A stretch of 64,000 nucleotides of DNA from Deltaproteobacteria bacterium UBA5205 (GCA_002412715.1 DHVP01000015.1:24353-88352); one strand, 5' to 3'. Counted from the stretch's first letter, positions 41,301 to 49,241 are shown. The notes: generated from the letters alone by a model not told the origin. Numbers and translations are program-made.

Positions 41301-44300
41301 CCACTTGCTGAAGCTTCGCTGCAGCCTCGGGGAAGTAGGTAATCTTGTGCTGGTTTTCGGAAACCAGATTTGCGGAAACCAGATTTGTTTCTTTGGAGAA
41401 TTTGAGTCGTTGTTCTTCGGTAAGCAGGCCCAGCGCAACCGCTCCGTCTACGCAGACCCGTGTCGTTTCTATCTGATTCAAGAGGGCTTCCCGGTGTTCC
41501 CGGTACGTTTTCTCCCTAACCGTCTGCCAGTGGGTCAAATCGATTTGCTTCTTGTTACTCTTCTTAATGAATTCTATTACACGATCGGCAGTTTCGTAGT
41601 CTCCCACAGAGCATTTGTCTCTGTACGCTCGATCCCAATCGTACGCGGCTTCGGCATGTAGCCGCACAAGTCCAGGCAGTACGACCTCGTCACTATTCGA
41701 AGAATACCAAGTCTCGTCCAACCTCATTGCTGGAATTAATAAGAGATCTGGCTGCAGTAAATGCTCAACCGGTTTTTCTGCAATCGAGAATGCCGTGTCG
41801 GGGTCGAAGATTTCTTGTATTGTGTCAATTGCTCTCTTGAGAACACTTATGGATGCGATGACAGGCAACACCGGCGCCCGTTTCTCAAAAGTGTTTAAAT
41901 TGCTTAGCACTTTGGGATGGAGTTCCTTAATTCTCTCTCCCAGGTTGAGAACCTGCTTGTCTATGAAATCCTTCCCACGAGTTGGTGGGGATTCGTGTAA
42001 AACGATCCAGCGATTCAGAAATTCTAAGGCTTCTTGCGAGTGCTTCACGAGTTGACCCATAGCCTTGGCCACGATATTGGCACTACCTCGCCCTCTTTTC
42101 AGGACTTTTCGGTCAGTATACTCCACTCTGCCCTTAATTCTTTCCACGTCGGCAAACTCTGCGAGTTGCGCTCTTGCCTGAGCCAGATTTGCCACGTCAT
42201 CATTTATTACCGGACTTAGAAGCGAGTGTATAAAATCGCCCGTCTCCAGCCATTTGAGCCAGACCCTTCCAGCGGGGCCATAGATGATTGTCTTTGCATG
42301 GGCGTTTGCAAGCCATGTCTTGGCGGCGAGACGAAGGTCTTCAAGTTCTTTTTTCCATACCGAAAGATCCTTTACTCTCTTAACCCTGTGAGGCTCAAGG
42401 GGGCGTTGCTTCCGACCAAACTCAGATATTAGAGAGATGTATTCATAAAGACTATCCAACCCTTCCTTGGGCCATAGACCTGCGAGAATTTCGGAAGCTC
42501 CCGTCTCAGGTGCCAGCAACGAAGGGACAATCGCGGAACCCGCAAGGAGAAATCGGATTGTGTGATTCCAGGTCTTGTCGCCAGTTCTGAAAATATCGGC
42601 AGAATACAGTGCAAAATCTTCCTTCAGAAGCTTTGCAATTCTGCTTTCAGTGTAGCGAACATTGGGGCCAAGAATTGAGGCACGAATCAGCCAGAGAGGC
42701 GGAAAGCAAGATGCTTCCGGAAGGATGCTAGCGCAACGCGCCAAATGATAGCATGATGACTGGTGTTCTTCCCTAAGCAAGTGCCACATCAGCGGTTCCA
42801 AGGCTGATGGGTTCGACTCCAAACCTTCGGATAAAATAGATACTGCTGCCGATTGTCCGTTCTGGCCAAGGCCCGAGAGGTATCGATAATCGGGTCCCGC
42901 AGGGAGGACATCCGGGGTTTCAGGGATAACCTCTTCTGACGGTCTGGACTCGGTACCCGGAATCTCTGGCGCCCGTACTACTGGCTCGATCTGTGACGTT
43001 TCTGGCTCCTGCGGCTCGGATTTGGGCTTCTCGGATAAATCCGAAACACTTGCTTCTCTCTCGCGTTCCCCCAATTCATCCTCTGCGGGTGAATCTTCTT
43101 CAGCATACATGGGTTCGGGCGAGATGAATCCTATCTCCTCCCAAAACAGGTGGTTCGCCAAAGCCTTTGCGCGATCTTCCCCAACAAAGGCTGTCAATCC
43201 TTGCGCCAGATTCTTTAGGTCCTCCTGAGTGGGCACAGTCTTCTTCTCTACAAACTGCAGGAGTTTAATTATGGGGTGCTCTCCCTCAACAAGGCTCTTT
43301 TGCAGCGCCTTGTCCTTTCTTGCCGTGGTGCTTAACTCATCCACCGCTTTGATCAGTGTCCGAATCTCTTCGGCCTCTTGTTTGCCCTTTACGGCTATTG
43401 TTCTGGCTTTGTCAAGTTTTTCGAAAGCTTCGGGGTGAGCTATTGTTGGCTGCTTCTTAAGCTCCGCGGTCACGAAAAGCAGGTGAGCAAGACTCATTGA
43501 ACCTTCCGGCTCGGGTGGCTCAACATCGAACTTTTTTTGATAGATCTTTGAGAGTCTGGACCAAGCGCTTTGTATTCTGGACGTCAGAACCTTGATAGAC
43601 CGTATCATCTCTTTGGATGGCAAATCCCTGAATTCAGCCATCCCTTCAAGAACCTGTTCCAGTTCTTGCATGACGGAATCATATTTTTCCTTCAGGCCCT
43701 CGATCTCATCGCTTATCTCCTGAATGGGATCCATCTCAACAGTGCAATACCGCAAAATGACCCCGCTCATATATTCACGATCCAGTGTCCTGAAGCTCTC
43801 GATAAACTGTTCTATGTCATCGTCAGAAATGGAAAGATGAAAAGAAGTATCACTCATGAGACACGCCAACACAAGATAAGCTTTGTCTAAATCAACTTCA
43901 TCAACGAGTCTGTTTAAATTTTCGTTATAACGATTAGCTTTCTCCTGGAGAACCGTCTTTCTTCCATCGCGGGTTGGATGCTCCCCTGAACCTTTCTTCA
44001 AATCTGATACGAGAAAGGCTTCTCGCAGAAAACGAAAAAGAAGATCATTGAGACGAATATCTGTCTCGAATGGTTTAGCAACAAGTTTTGCCAGCTTTGT
44101 ATCGATGAAAACTTTAGCTTTTTCACGCGATTTAGACTGGTAGGATTTCGCTTCCTTGAACCCAAGCATATACAACAAAGGAAGTTGACGCTGTATGCCC
44201 AACAATCCAATTGTGGGCCTCATCAGCTTTTTCTCATTGAGCGCCTTCGCGAAACGTAAACGAAGTAACTCTTTCTGTTGCGTTATCTCTTCCGGACAAA

Positions 44301-44340
44301 CACGCTCTTCCACTTTTCCCCTCCTAAAAGACGCAACCAA
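38374..44340 (-). CDS. Giant (1988-residue) STAND-like ATPase of a candidate defence system
   Basis: Residues 1-400 are helical with coiled coil (about 210-270), and about 420-485 is a Pro/Glu-rich linker. A long helical middle runs to about 1150. Residues about 1157-1310 are an alpha/beta domain (FNVIEVKLKTVGRSSWLEI, TFIVIDDILLFSLLGERGSW). An active AAA/STAND-type ATPase follows: FIYGGRQLGKTALLRDAE (Walker A, about 1324) and RILLLLDEADKFLEID (Walker B, about 1413-1420). From about 1715 a second NTPase-like unit has a degenerate P-loop (VAVIMGCDAAGLGS), ending with helical repeats. Multidomain size with a regulated ATPase is typical of antiphage STAND sensors. It is co-transcribed with the HEPN-like partner and upstream of hsdMSR. 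No exact family name is claimed. Confidence 0.75.
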   Translation of the reverse strand: MVASFRRGKVEERVCPEEITQQKELLRLRFAKALNEKKLMRPTIGLLGIQRQLPLLYMLGFKEAKSYQSKSREKAKVFIDTKLAKLVAKPFETDIRLNDLLFRFLREAFLVSDLKKGSGEHPTRDGRKTVLQEKANRYNENLNRLVDEVDLDKAYLVLACLMSDTSFHLSISDDDIEQFIESFRTLDREYMSGVILRYCTVEMDPIQEISDEIEGLKEKYDSVMQELEQVLEGMAEFRDLPSKEMIRSIKVLTSRIQSAWSRLSKIYQKKFDVEPPEPEGSMSLAHLLFVTAELKKQPTIAHPEAFEKLDKARTIAVKGKQEAEEIRTLIKAVDELSTTARKDKALQKSLVEGEHPIIKLLQFVEKKTVPTQEDLKNLAQGLTAFVGEDRAKALANHLFWEEIGFISPEPMYAEEDSPAEDELGEREREASVSDLSEKPKSEPQEPETSQIEPVVRAPEIPGTESRPSEEVIPETPDVLPAGPDYRYLSGLGQNGQSAAVSILSEGLESNPSALEPLMWHLLREEHQSSCYHLARCASILPEASCFPPLWLIRASILGPNVRYTESRIAKLLKEDFALYSADIFRTGDKTWNHTIRFLLAGSAIVPSLLAPETGASEILAGLWPKEGLDSLYEYISLISEFGRKQRPLEPHRVKRVKDLSVWKKELEDLRLAAKTWLANAHAKTIIYGPAGRVWLKWLETGDFIHSLLSPVINDDVANLAQARAQLAEFADVERIKGRVEYTDRKVLKRGRGSANIVAKAMGQLVKHSQEALEFLNRWIVLHESPPTRGKDFIDKQVLNLGERIKELHPKVLSNLNTFEKRAPVLPVIASISVLKRAIDTIQEIFDPDTAFSIAEKPVEHLLQPDLLLIPAMRLDETWYSSNSDEVVLPGLVRLHAEAAYDWDRAYRDKCSVGDYETADRVIEFIKKSNKKQIDLTHWQTVREKTYREHREALLNQIETTRVCVDGAVALGLLTEEQRLKFSKETNLVSANLVSENQHKITYFPEAAAKLQQVVNNISEIRLDRLEQVKKRMLLVGINDSHPEYGKVAQLISKGDVLTANEYINLISSGQALPEYAGHDRFQSFFPARAREIETYLEKSDPAKLIRKIQRNERIPGTDVHMITGAQAHRAAEIFEAWLTVKNARKITIQQGQTILNGLGFNVIEVKLKTVGRSSWLEIRTEIVRDRNQCPVAEYGSQALGRYRVLCVWDRPSEEDILNSVGSTYQEAPVLVFYFARMTEVRRRELAKLCRERQKTFIVIDDILLFSLLGERGSWLPAMFECALPFTYLQPYAITAGLVPEEMFYGRQREKESVIRPDGSCFIYGGRQLGKTALLRDAERTVHAPEKGTIAVWIDLKAEGIGYNHTADAIWNLIGSRLKSFEVIPQGMSATANEQRLSELIYRWINQDSARRILLLLDEADKFLEIDAGEDFRRSSALKGLMDRTNRKFKVVFAGLHNVQRTTTQSNHPLAHYGQPICIGPLLGEGELREAAALVQRPLNSLGYRFQSPELVFRILSQTNFYPNLIQLYCFQLLKHLFGHRFDPKETPPYIITSRNVEDAYLNQDLRKSICDRFMWTLQLDPRYTVIAYSMAFYALISEKSLVEGMLLSTIRKEVLSWWSEGFKQSDSLDSFRVLLDEMVGLGITCVTETGNYAFRSPNVRFLMGTEEDIESVLLEPREGPLEYEASYYRSGLPKDVSVRNPLTVQQEARLKRLENGVAVIMGCDAAGLGSLQRFIRHSLEDHNLHILENEVELGRFRKKLDTLVKNRKDGTTTLVVSQSCAWSTRWVEEAVAKIRTLTSRTAYMLAVFCADSKITWDLVEHSPDIDGLGLPREVYTLHLEPWNDSSIRQWLNVCGFGPVDVPEGRERISLVTGGWPELLNQFYGACVKNTFLWEKCLDEMAEKWKTPEQAGTLIELLGLNSHIPRAVLGNLSSIGEASVDELVELTDDVPQDSVGRSIFWADCLKLVKLVSQDRYVLNPFVAELLKTE

Positions 44341-44677
44341 TCACCCACATCTCTGGAACCAGACCCGACATCGTAAGCCTTAGAAAAATATACACTTGAA
44401 TCTTGCACGCAAATCTATCCAACTCCGCGCCTTCAATGTCGGCTTCCTTCGCTATATCAAGATGCCGAAATCCTTCTCAATCATGCTATGGCGGCGAAAG
44501 TGCGCAACAGCATTGATTCTCGGCGACTCCGACAGATAACGATTGTACCGCACAGTTTTCATTGTGAACTCAAATCAATGTTAAAGGCTCAGATGCTTAC
44601 CTTACGCTGAGATTACTGGAGAGCTTCAAACATATCCTACAAAATATGTCCGTAAAAATCACCCTTATTGTCACGCA
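44341..44677. other. Divergent intergenic region
   Basis: About 540 bases separate the minus-strand ATPase gene from the plus-strand mobilization genes. No gene is supported. The region is AT-rich and should hold the promoter of the ATPase operon, which I cannot place confidently. The right half carries the palindromic site and a sigma-70 promoter listed separately. Confidence 0.4.
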
Positions 44678-44717
44678 GAGGTATGACAACACCATGTCAC
44701 ACCGCAATCCGTACCTC
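44678..44717. promoter_or_regulatory. Nested inverted repeat with TGACA-n6-TGTCA core (copy 2)
   Basis: The inner arms TGACA (44684-44688) and TGTCA (44695-44699) enclose ACACCA. The outer arms GAGGTA (44678-44683) and TACCTC (44712-44717) are also complementary. The core TGACAACACCATGTCAC matches copy 1 at 37109-37125 in 16 of 17 bases. It could be an operator for the flanking operons or, with the nested structure beside mobilization genes, part of an oriT. Confidence 0.55.
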
Positions 44718-44793
44718 AAAAAATACCTCTCCCAGTACCGCTGCGATTCCATGTGAGTTGACATAATATTTTTATCAGTTCTGCTGTATCATA

Positions 44794-44822
44794 TTGACAA
44801 TTCAGGTGATACATAGTATAAC
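44794..44822 (+). promoter_or_regulatory. Sigma-70 promoter for mobilization operon
   Basis: TTGACA (44794-44799) and TATAAC (44817-44822) are spaced by 17 bases, giving a start near 44829 and a leader of about 50 nt before the ATG at 44878. A second TTGACA at 44758 has no well-spaced -10. Confidence 0.65.
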
Positions 44823-44877
44823 TATCCTTAATGGTATCCTCATTATGTAAACTCTTACTTACGAAGGAGCTTTCGTT

Positions 44878-45102
44878 ATGGAAGAAAAAAGACAGCAGGG
44901 AAAACGCAGACGGTTCATCAAAAGAACGACTCCCCGGGAGGAGAAGATCAGGGTGAGTACCGACTACCCCCTCTCCCGGTACAAGGTACTCGCCGAGGCT
45001 GTCTCTTCCGGTACCCTTCCCCCTTTTGCGGCCATGCTGCGGAAGGCCCTGAACGACAGCTACGACCGTGTTGCGAAGATGAACGGCAGGGGCAATGAGT
45101 AG
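44878..45102 (+). CDS. Small basic protein, possible mobilization accessory factor
   Basis: A 74-residue protein starting after AAGGAG. The N-terminal 25 residues are very basic (KRQQGKRRRFIKRTTPREEK), followed by a segment with possible ribbon-helix-helix character (KIRVSTDYPLSRYKVLAEAV). It is the first gene of the plus-strand operon containing MobC and relaxase, behind a strong promoter. A DNA-binding relaxosome role is inferred from context. Confidence 0.6.
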   Translation: MEEKRQQGKRRRFIKRTTPREEKIRVSTDYPLSRYKVLAEAVSSGTLPPFAAMLRKALNDSYDRVAKMNGRGNE

Positions 45103-45202
45103 CTCCAGCAGAAGCGGTTGTTTGAGCGGTGTATTCACCCCCGTCGCAAAATCACAGCAAGTTGTGCCGGGAACAGTCAATTCCATTTTCAGGAGGTAGA
45201 CA

Positions 45203-45622
45203 ATGGAGACAGAAGCACGAGGTACCTATACCCTCACCGTCCGGCCTACCCCGGACGAGTACGAGAGGATAAGGAAGCTCGCGGGACAGTACAACACCTC
45301 GATGAACCGGTATCTCCTCGACGCCGCCCTCAACGTGCGGCTCCAGGCGCCTCCCGTCATGGCGGTCGTGGGGGAATCCGGCGGACCCGACGCCTACCTC
45401 GACAGTCTGGCAAAGATCCAGGGGGAGCTGCAGAGGATCGCGGAGCTGCTCTTAGAGCTCCGGCTGAGCTTCGGCGAGGCTAGGAAGAAGGGCGAGATCG
45501 AAGAGAAGTACGCCTTCGAGTGCGTCCTCTTCCTCCAGAACATCGACTACCTCACGGGGAACATCGAGGAGTACGCCGCAGGCGAGGCTCACGCCCTCGC
45601 GGCCCGTGAGGCCTGGGCATGA
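45203..45622 (+). CDS. MobC-like relaxosome protein
   Basis: A 139-residue protein. The N-terminus, YTLTVRPTPDEYERIRKLAG then YNTSMNRYLLDAAL, is a ribbon-helix-helix typical of plasmid MobC/MbeC proteins. The C-terminal half is a long amphipathic helix pair that may mediate relaxase contact. It follows AGGAGG and overlaps the relaxase gene by four bases (ATGA). MobC proteins bind oriT and help melt it. An oriT is expected in the 100 bases upstream or before 44878. Confidence 0.7.
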   Translation: METEARGTYTLTVRPTPDEYERIRKLAGQYNTSMNRYLLDAALNVRLQAPPVMAVVGESGGPDAYLDSLAKIQGELQRIAELLLELRLSFGEARKKGEIEEKYAFECVLFLQNIDYLTGNIEEYAAGEAHALAAREAWA

Positions 45623-46521
45623 TCGCCAAGGTGGTAACAGGCGACGATTTCGCGGCCGTGCTGAGGTATGCGTCGAGAAAGGGCCCTCTCCTGTCAACGA
45701 ACATTGTGAGTCCTTTCGGGTCCTGGGAGGTGGGCCCTCTGGCAAGCGAGATGCAGCTCTACGCCACCTGCAGGCGTGACGTGAGAAAGCCCGTCCTCCA
45801 CATTGCCGTACGGCTCCCGCAGCAGGACGCGATGCGTCTGGTCGACAGCGATTTCCTGTCCTTGGCGAAACAGTTGATGGGCAGGATTGAGATCAACAGG
45901 AACCGCCACCAGTGGGTCATCTACAAGCATGACCCGGACCACGTCCACCTCATCGTCAATCGCATCGATGTGGACAGAAAGGTCTGGAGGGACAGCTTCG
46001 TATACTTCAGAGCCATGTGCGCGTGCAGGGAACTTGAGGAACTATACGGCCTGACCCCCGTCACCTCCGTCCTCGACATGACGAAGATCCTGCTGACGAG
46101 GGGGGAACTCGCGATGGAGGCACGCACCGGCAGGGCCTGCCCGAAGCCTGTCATATATCAGGCCATCAACAGGGCGATGCTCCGGTGCGAATCCCTCGAG
46201 GACCTGGAACACATGCTGGCCGCAGAAGAGATATCGATGCGTGTGCAACCCGGGAAGGGTGTCTCTTTCGCCTGCGACGGTATCGCGTTCCAGGGCAGGA
46301 GGATCTCACGCTGTTGCAGCCTCGAGAGCATCGAGCGGCGGATCGCCGAGCGGGAGGCACCGGACGAAGAGACCTTCCTTCCCGGGCCGGCGGAGAACGT
46401 AACAGCCATTCCCCGGAAGGCCGCGAACGATACGACCGACAGAAACATGAGGGTTTCCAGGATGTTACAAAGAGGAACCCCGTCACGGCGGCAATCGTCA
46501 AACATGGGAGTAATATCGTGA
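45619..46521 (+). CDS. Relaxase (MOBP/VirD2-like)
   Basis: A 300-residue DNA relaxase that would nick oriT and lead the strand in conjugative mobilization. The histidine metal-binding motif III is YKHDPDHVHLIVNRID (residues about 102-117). The catalytic Tyr is probably in AAVLRYASRKG near residue 17. The protein is short, with no helicase or primase tail, as in small mobilizable elements. No type IV secretion or coupling-protein gene is in the window, so transfer would depend on a helper. Confidence 0.82.
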   Translation: MIAKVVTGDDFAAVLRYASRKGPLLSTNIVSPFGSWEVGPLASEMQLYATCRRDVRKPVLHIAVRLPQQDAMRLVDSDFLSLAKQLMGRIEINRNRHQWVIYKHDPDHVHLIVNRIDVDRKVWRDSFVYFRAMCACRELEELYGLTPVTSVLDMTKILLTRGELAMEARTGRACPKPVIYQAINRAMLRCESLEDLEHMLAAEEISMRVQPGKGVSFACDGIAFQGRRISRCCSLESIERRIAEREAPDEETFLPGPAENVTAIPRKAANDTTDRNMRVSRMLQRGTPSRRQSSNMGVIS

Positions 46522-46631
46522 GGGATTCCAGGGTGGTATACGTCACGGCCTCAATAACGGGACTGAAGGTACAGTCACAAAGACATCCCCAGGGAAGACA
46601 TCCTCTCCGGGGTGTGGCGGCGCATATCGCC

Positions 46632-46653
46632 TGTGTGGTGACCCTACCACACA
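46632..46653. repeat. Inverted repeat TGTGTGGT-n6-ACCACACA
   Basis: An 8-bp perfect inverted repeat (46632-46639 with 46646-46653) lies between the relaxase gene and the next small gene, in a 188-nt non-coding gap. It could be an operator or part of a transfer or processing structure. No U-tract follows. Confidence 0.5.
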
Positions 46654-46709
46654 ACGGGTGAAACCATGAGGGATACCAAGGACTTATGTAACGGTATGGG
46701 AGGTAACGC

Positions 46710-46985
46710 ATGCTCACTGAAAAACAGATCCTGACGGCGTATACACTCAAGAGACAGGGGAAAGCGTATCGTGAGATCGCGCAGGCCGTCGGTCTTGACC
46801 CCCGGACGCAGCACAGCCAGGTGGTCAGCGCCCTCAGGTATTTTGTTATGGGATATCAGGCAGCGATGCGGAAGATGGAATCCGCATCACGCAAAGAGGG
46901 CCCATCGTGGACCGAGAGAACGCTCTGCTTCACTCTCGGCGTTGTGTTCAATATGGCCATCGCAGCGATCGTATTGGCAATCTGA
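46710..46985 (+). CDS. Helix-turn-helix protein with C-terminal membrane helix
   Basis: A 91-residue protein starting behind GGGAGG. Residues 1-45 (KQILTAYTLKRQGKAYREIA, QAVGLDPRTQHSQVVSALRY) look like a Helix-turn-helix of the resolvase-tail type. Residues 72-91 (TLCFTLGVVFNMAIAAIVLA) form one transmembrane helix. A membrane-tethered DNA-binding protein is unusual and could link element DNA to the envelope. Family unknown. Confidence 0.6.
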   Translation: MLTEKQILTAYTLKRQGKAYREIAQAVGLDPRTQHSQVVSALRYFVMGYQAAMRKMESASRKEGPSWTERTLCFTLGVVFNMAIAAIVLAI

Positions 46986-47001
46986 GCGAGGAGGACACAA
47001 A

Positions 47002-47178
47002 ATGTCGCGGATAATCGATTTTGGACGGTACCGGAACTCGAAGGAGATAGCGGTCATCAATGACAACGCTGGTGATGATCATGATGCCCGTGATTATCCC
47101 GCCGACGGGATCTTCTATGCCGATGATGATTACGGTAATACCGCCGACGATGATTTCATGTGGGATCTTGAACCGTAA
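47002..47178 (+). CDS. Small acidic protein, 58 residues
   Basis: The start at 47002 follows GAGGAGG, 16 nt after the preceding stop. The N-terminus is MSRIIDFGRYRNSKEIAVIN and the remainder is Asp-rich (about one third Asp/Glu), predicted disordered. No family is recognised. Acidic small proteins on mobile elements can be DNA mimics, but there is no direct evidence here. Confidence 0.55.
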   Translation: MSRIIDFGRYRNSKEIAVINDNAGDDHDARDYPADGIFYADDDYGNTADDDFMWDLEP

Positions 47179-47199
47179 AAGCAAGGGGAGGAGGATATC

Positions 47200-47373
47200 A
47201 TGATGTACATGGACGTACAAGAATTGAAGATGTTGTGTGGTGACAGGCGTGTTGAAGAGCTCATAACACAGGGGAGAATTCCCCTCGCAAAGGTAAACGA
47301 GGACCTCGTCGTTATGGACAACATCTACAAGCTTGAAGCCGAGCTTACCGGCGATGATGACGATCTTCTATGA
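47200..47373 (+). CDS. Small MerR/excisionase-like winged-helix protein, 57 residues
   Basis: The frame begins ATGATG after GGGGAGGAGG and encodes MYMDVQELKMLCGDRRVEEL, ITQGRIPLAKVNEDLVVMDN and an acidic tail. The pattern (helix, turn, helix, then GRIP..KV.. wing) is that of excisionase/MerR-like DNA-binding domains. It is too short for many gene finders. It may regulate the element or act as a recombination directionality factor. Inferred from pattern only. Confidence 0.55.
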   Translation: MMYMDVQELKMLCGDRRVEELITQGRIPLAKVNEDLVVMDNIYKLEAELTGDDDDLL

Positions 47374-47382
47374 GTAAAGAGA

Positions 47383-47410
47383 TGCGCGGAAAACTCCTGT
47401 TTTTCGCGCA
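47383..47410 (+). terminator. Hairpin after the small-gene cluster
   Basis: TGCGCGGAAAAC (47383-47394) pairs with GTTTTTCGCGCA (47399-47410) with one G-T wobble and a TCCT loop. No T-run follows, so it may be a weak terminator or a processing or attenuation site before the ankyrin gene. Confidence 0.4.
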
Positions 47411-47500
47411 CGCAAGAGGCACTCCGGATGGGGCTGTCCGGGTATCTTTGGACGTCCATTTTCGAACAAGTTTCGTGGCACTGATTACGGGAGGAAGATA

Positions 47501-48028
47501 ATGTCAGACGATCTTCACGACGCGATAGACATGGGGTGGATTGAATGGGTGGGGCAGCTCATCGAAGGCGGCGCGGACGTGAACGCGACGGACCTGCGCG
47601 GGGTGACGCCGCTCCAGGCCGCCATCGAGCACGGCGAGCTCGATATCGTCCGCCTCCTCATCGAGAAGGGGGCTTGTGTGAACGAAAGGGACGTCCGCGG
47701 CTGGACGCTCCTCGCCCTGGCCTCTGCCCTTGGGCGGCCCGATATCATCGAGTTCCTCCTCGCTCACGGCGCGGACGTGAACGAAAGGGATGGCATCGGT
47801 GACACGGCCCTGCACTGGGCGTGTACCTATGCCCGCCCCGTGGCGGTCCGCCTCCTCCTCTCCCACGGGGCAGACGCGAACACAATGAACATGACGGGCA
47901 GCACGCCCCTCGACATGGTGCTCCAGCTCTCCCCCGACAATCCCGTCAGGGAGGAGATTCTGGACCTCTTCAGGGAATACGCACCCGGGACGGTGATGGA
48001 GAGGTTCTGCGAGGGCCCCGGCAGATGA
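47501..48028 (+). CDS. Ankyrin-repeat protein
   Basis: A 175-residue protein made almost entirely of ankyrin repeats of about 33 residues: GVTPLQAAIEHGELDIVRLL, GWTLLALASALGRPDIIEFL, GDTALHWACTYARPVAVRLL and GSTPLDMVLQ, separated by GADVNxxD-type loops. No signal peptide is seen. Ankyrin proteins mediate protein-protein binding, and the partner is unknown. It starts behind GGGAGG. GC content is higher than in the nearby small genes. Confidence 0.88.
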   Translation: MSDDLHDAIDMGWIEWVGQLIEGGADVNATDLRGVTPLQAAIEHGELDIVRLLIEKGACVNERDVRGWTLLALASALGRPDIIEFLLAHGADVNERDGIGDTALHWACTYARPVAVRLLLSHGADANTMNMTGSTPLDMVLQLSPDNPVREEILDLFREYAPGTVMERFCEGPGR

Positions 48029-48108
48029 GGCATGCGGGTTCCTTCTTGACCTTGAGACGGGGTACCTGACACATCCCGGAGAGACACTTTGAGGAAGGTT
48101 CAACACGC

Positions 48109-48663
48109 ATGAAAGGACAGCGCATCGGCTATATTCGGGTCAGCTCCGTCGAGCAGAACACGGACAGGCAGTTGGAGGGTGTCGAGCTCGACCGCACCTT
48201 TACCGACAAGGCCAGCGGTAAGGACACCAAGCGCCCTGCCCTGGAGGAACTCTTGCGGTTTGTTCGCGAGGGAGATGTCGTCATCGTGCACAGCATCGAC
48301 CGTCTGGCAAGGACCCTTCCCGACCTCCGCCGGATCGTTGAGGACCTGACGGGCCGCAGCGTACAGCTGAGGTTCCTGAAGGAGAACCTGACGTTCAGCG
48401 GGGATGACTCTCCCATGTCGACCCTCCTGCTCTCAGTCATGGGGGCGTTTGCCGAGTTCGAGCGGGCCCTGATCCGGGAGCGTCAGGCGGAGGGCGTCGC
48501 AGCGGCGAAACGCAGGGGCGTCTACAAGGGCCGCAAACATGCCCTGAGCGGAGAACAGGTTCAGGAACTCAGGGAAAGAGCCTGTAACGGTGAGAGGAAA
48601 TCAACCCTCGCGAAGGCCTTCAGGATCTCAAGGGAGACTCTGTACCGCTATCTGGCGACGTGA
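48109..48663 (+). CDS. Serine recombinase (resolvase/invertase family)
   Basis: A complete 184-residue small serine recombinase. The catalytic domain begins RIGYIRVSSVEQNTDRQLEG with nucleophile Ser12, followed by VHSIDRLARTLPDLRRIV and LLSVMGAFAEFERALIRERQ. The C-terminal Hin-type helix-turn-helix is LREACNGERKS-like (STLAKAFRISRETLYRYL). It could resolve plasmid multimers or invert a segment. No clear res site was identified next to it. It is not an integrase of the large-serine type. Confidence 0.92.
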   Translation: MKGQRIGYIRVSSVEQNTDRQLEGVELDRTFTDKASGKDTKRPALEELLRFVREGDVVIVHSIDRLARTLPDLRRIVEDLTGRSVQLRFLKENLTFSGDDSPMSTLLLSVMGAFAEFERALIRERQAEGVAAAKRRGVYKGRKHALSGEQVQELRERACNGERKSTLAKAFRISRETLYRYLAT

Positions 48664-48757
48664 TGAACCTATATGCAACCTGACCGGCCCCTCTCACCTT
48701 GAGACCAGCTCAGCGGTCCAAGCGTCACGGGCCGGCCGGGTTCCTGTGGAGGACCAT

Positions 48758-49228
48758 ATGAAAAGGAACATCAAAGAAATGTTTGACGCCATGACCCGCG
48801 GGGAGATCCCGTCCGCGGAAGAACTGGACACGATGCATGTCTCGTTGAATCCCGGCGAGAACGTGGCCCGCCGCAGGCAGCTTCAGGACAGATATACCTT
48901 TCTCGGGGCGACATCCATCCGTGAGGGGCTCATGGCGTTTGGGTTCGAGTGCGGGGACGGCTGGCTCCCCATCATCGAGGAACTATTCGCGGGATTCCAG
49001 GAACTTGCGGACAGGGACGGCACCGCCGGCCGGTTCCGTGTCACCCAGGTCAAGGAGAAGTACGGCACGCTCCGGGTCTACCACAACGGCGGGGAGGAGT
49101 ACGAGGCCCTCGTGGAAAAGGCCGAGGCGTTATCGGAAGTCACCTGCGACGTATGCGGCCAGCAGGGGACGATGCGGGATGACGGCTGGGTGATGGTGCG
49201 GTGCGATGGTTGCTACAGGAAGAGATAA
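48758..49228 (+). CDS. Hypothetical protein with C-terminal zinc ribbon
   Basis: A 156-residue protein starting MKRNIKEMFDAMTRGE after GTGGAGG. A central acidic/aromatic segment (WLPIIEELFAGFQELA, VTQVKEKYGTLRVYHNGGEE) is followed by CDVCGQQGTMRDDGWVMVRC and CDGC, a CxxC...CxxC zinc ribbon. The KEKYGTLR...GGEE segment recalls a family found on phages and plasmids. Function unknown. Confidence 0.65.
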   Translation: MKRNIKEMFDAMTRGEIPSAEELDTMHVSLNPGENVARRRQLQDRYTFLGATSIREGLMAFGFECGDGWLPIIEELFAGFQELADRDGTAGRFRVTQVKEKYGTLRVYHNGGEEYEALVEKAEALSEVTCDVCGQQGTMRDDGWVMVRCDGCYRKR

Positions 49229-49241
49229 AACGGCAGGCAAC

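Noticed and set aside
44716..45186. 156-codon minus-strand frame across the mobilization promoter
   Set aside because: It lies antisense to a well-initiated small gene and a good promoter and has no family features.
48109..48663. Serine recombinase as the element's integrase
   Set aside because: It is a small resolvase/invertase-type enzyme of 184 residues; these normally act on res or inversion sites, not on tRNA attachment sites.
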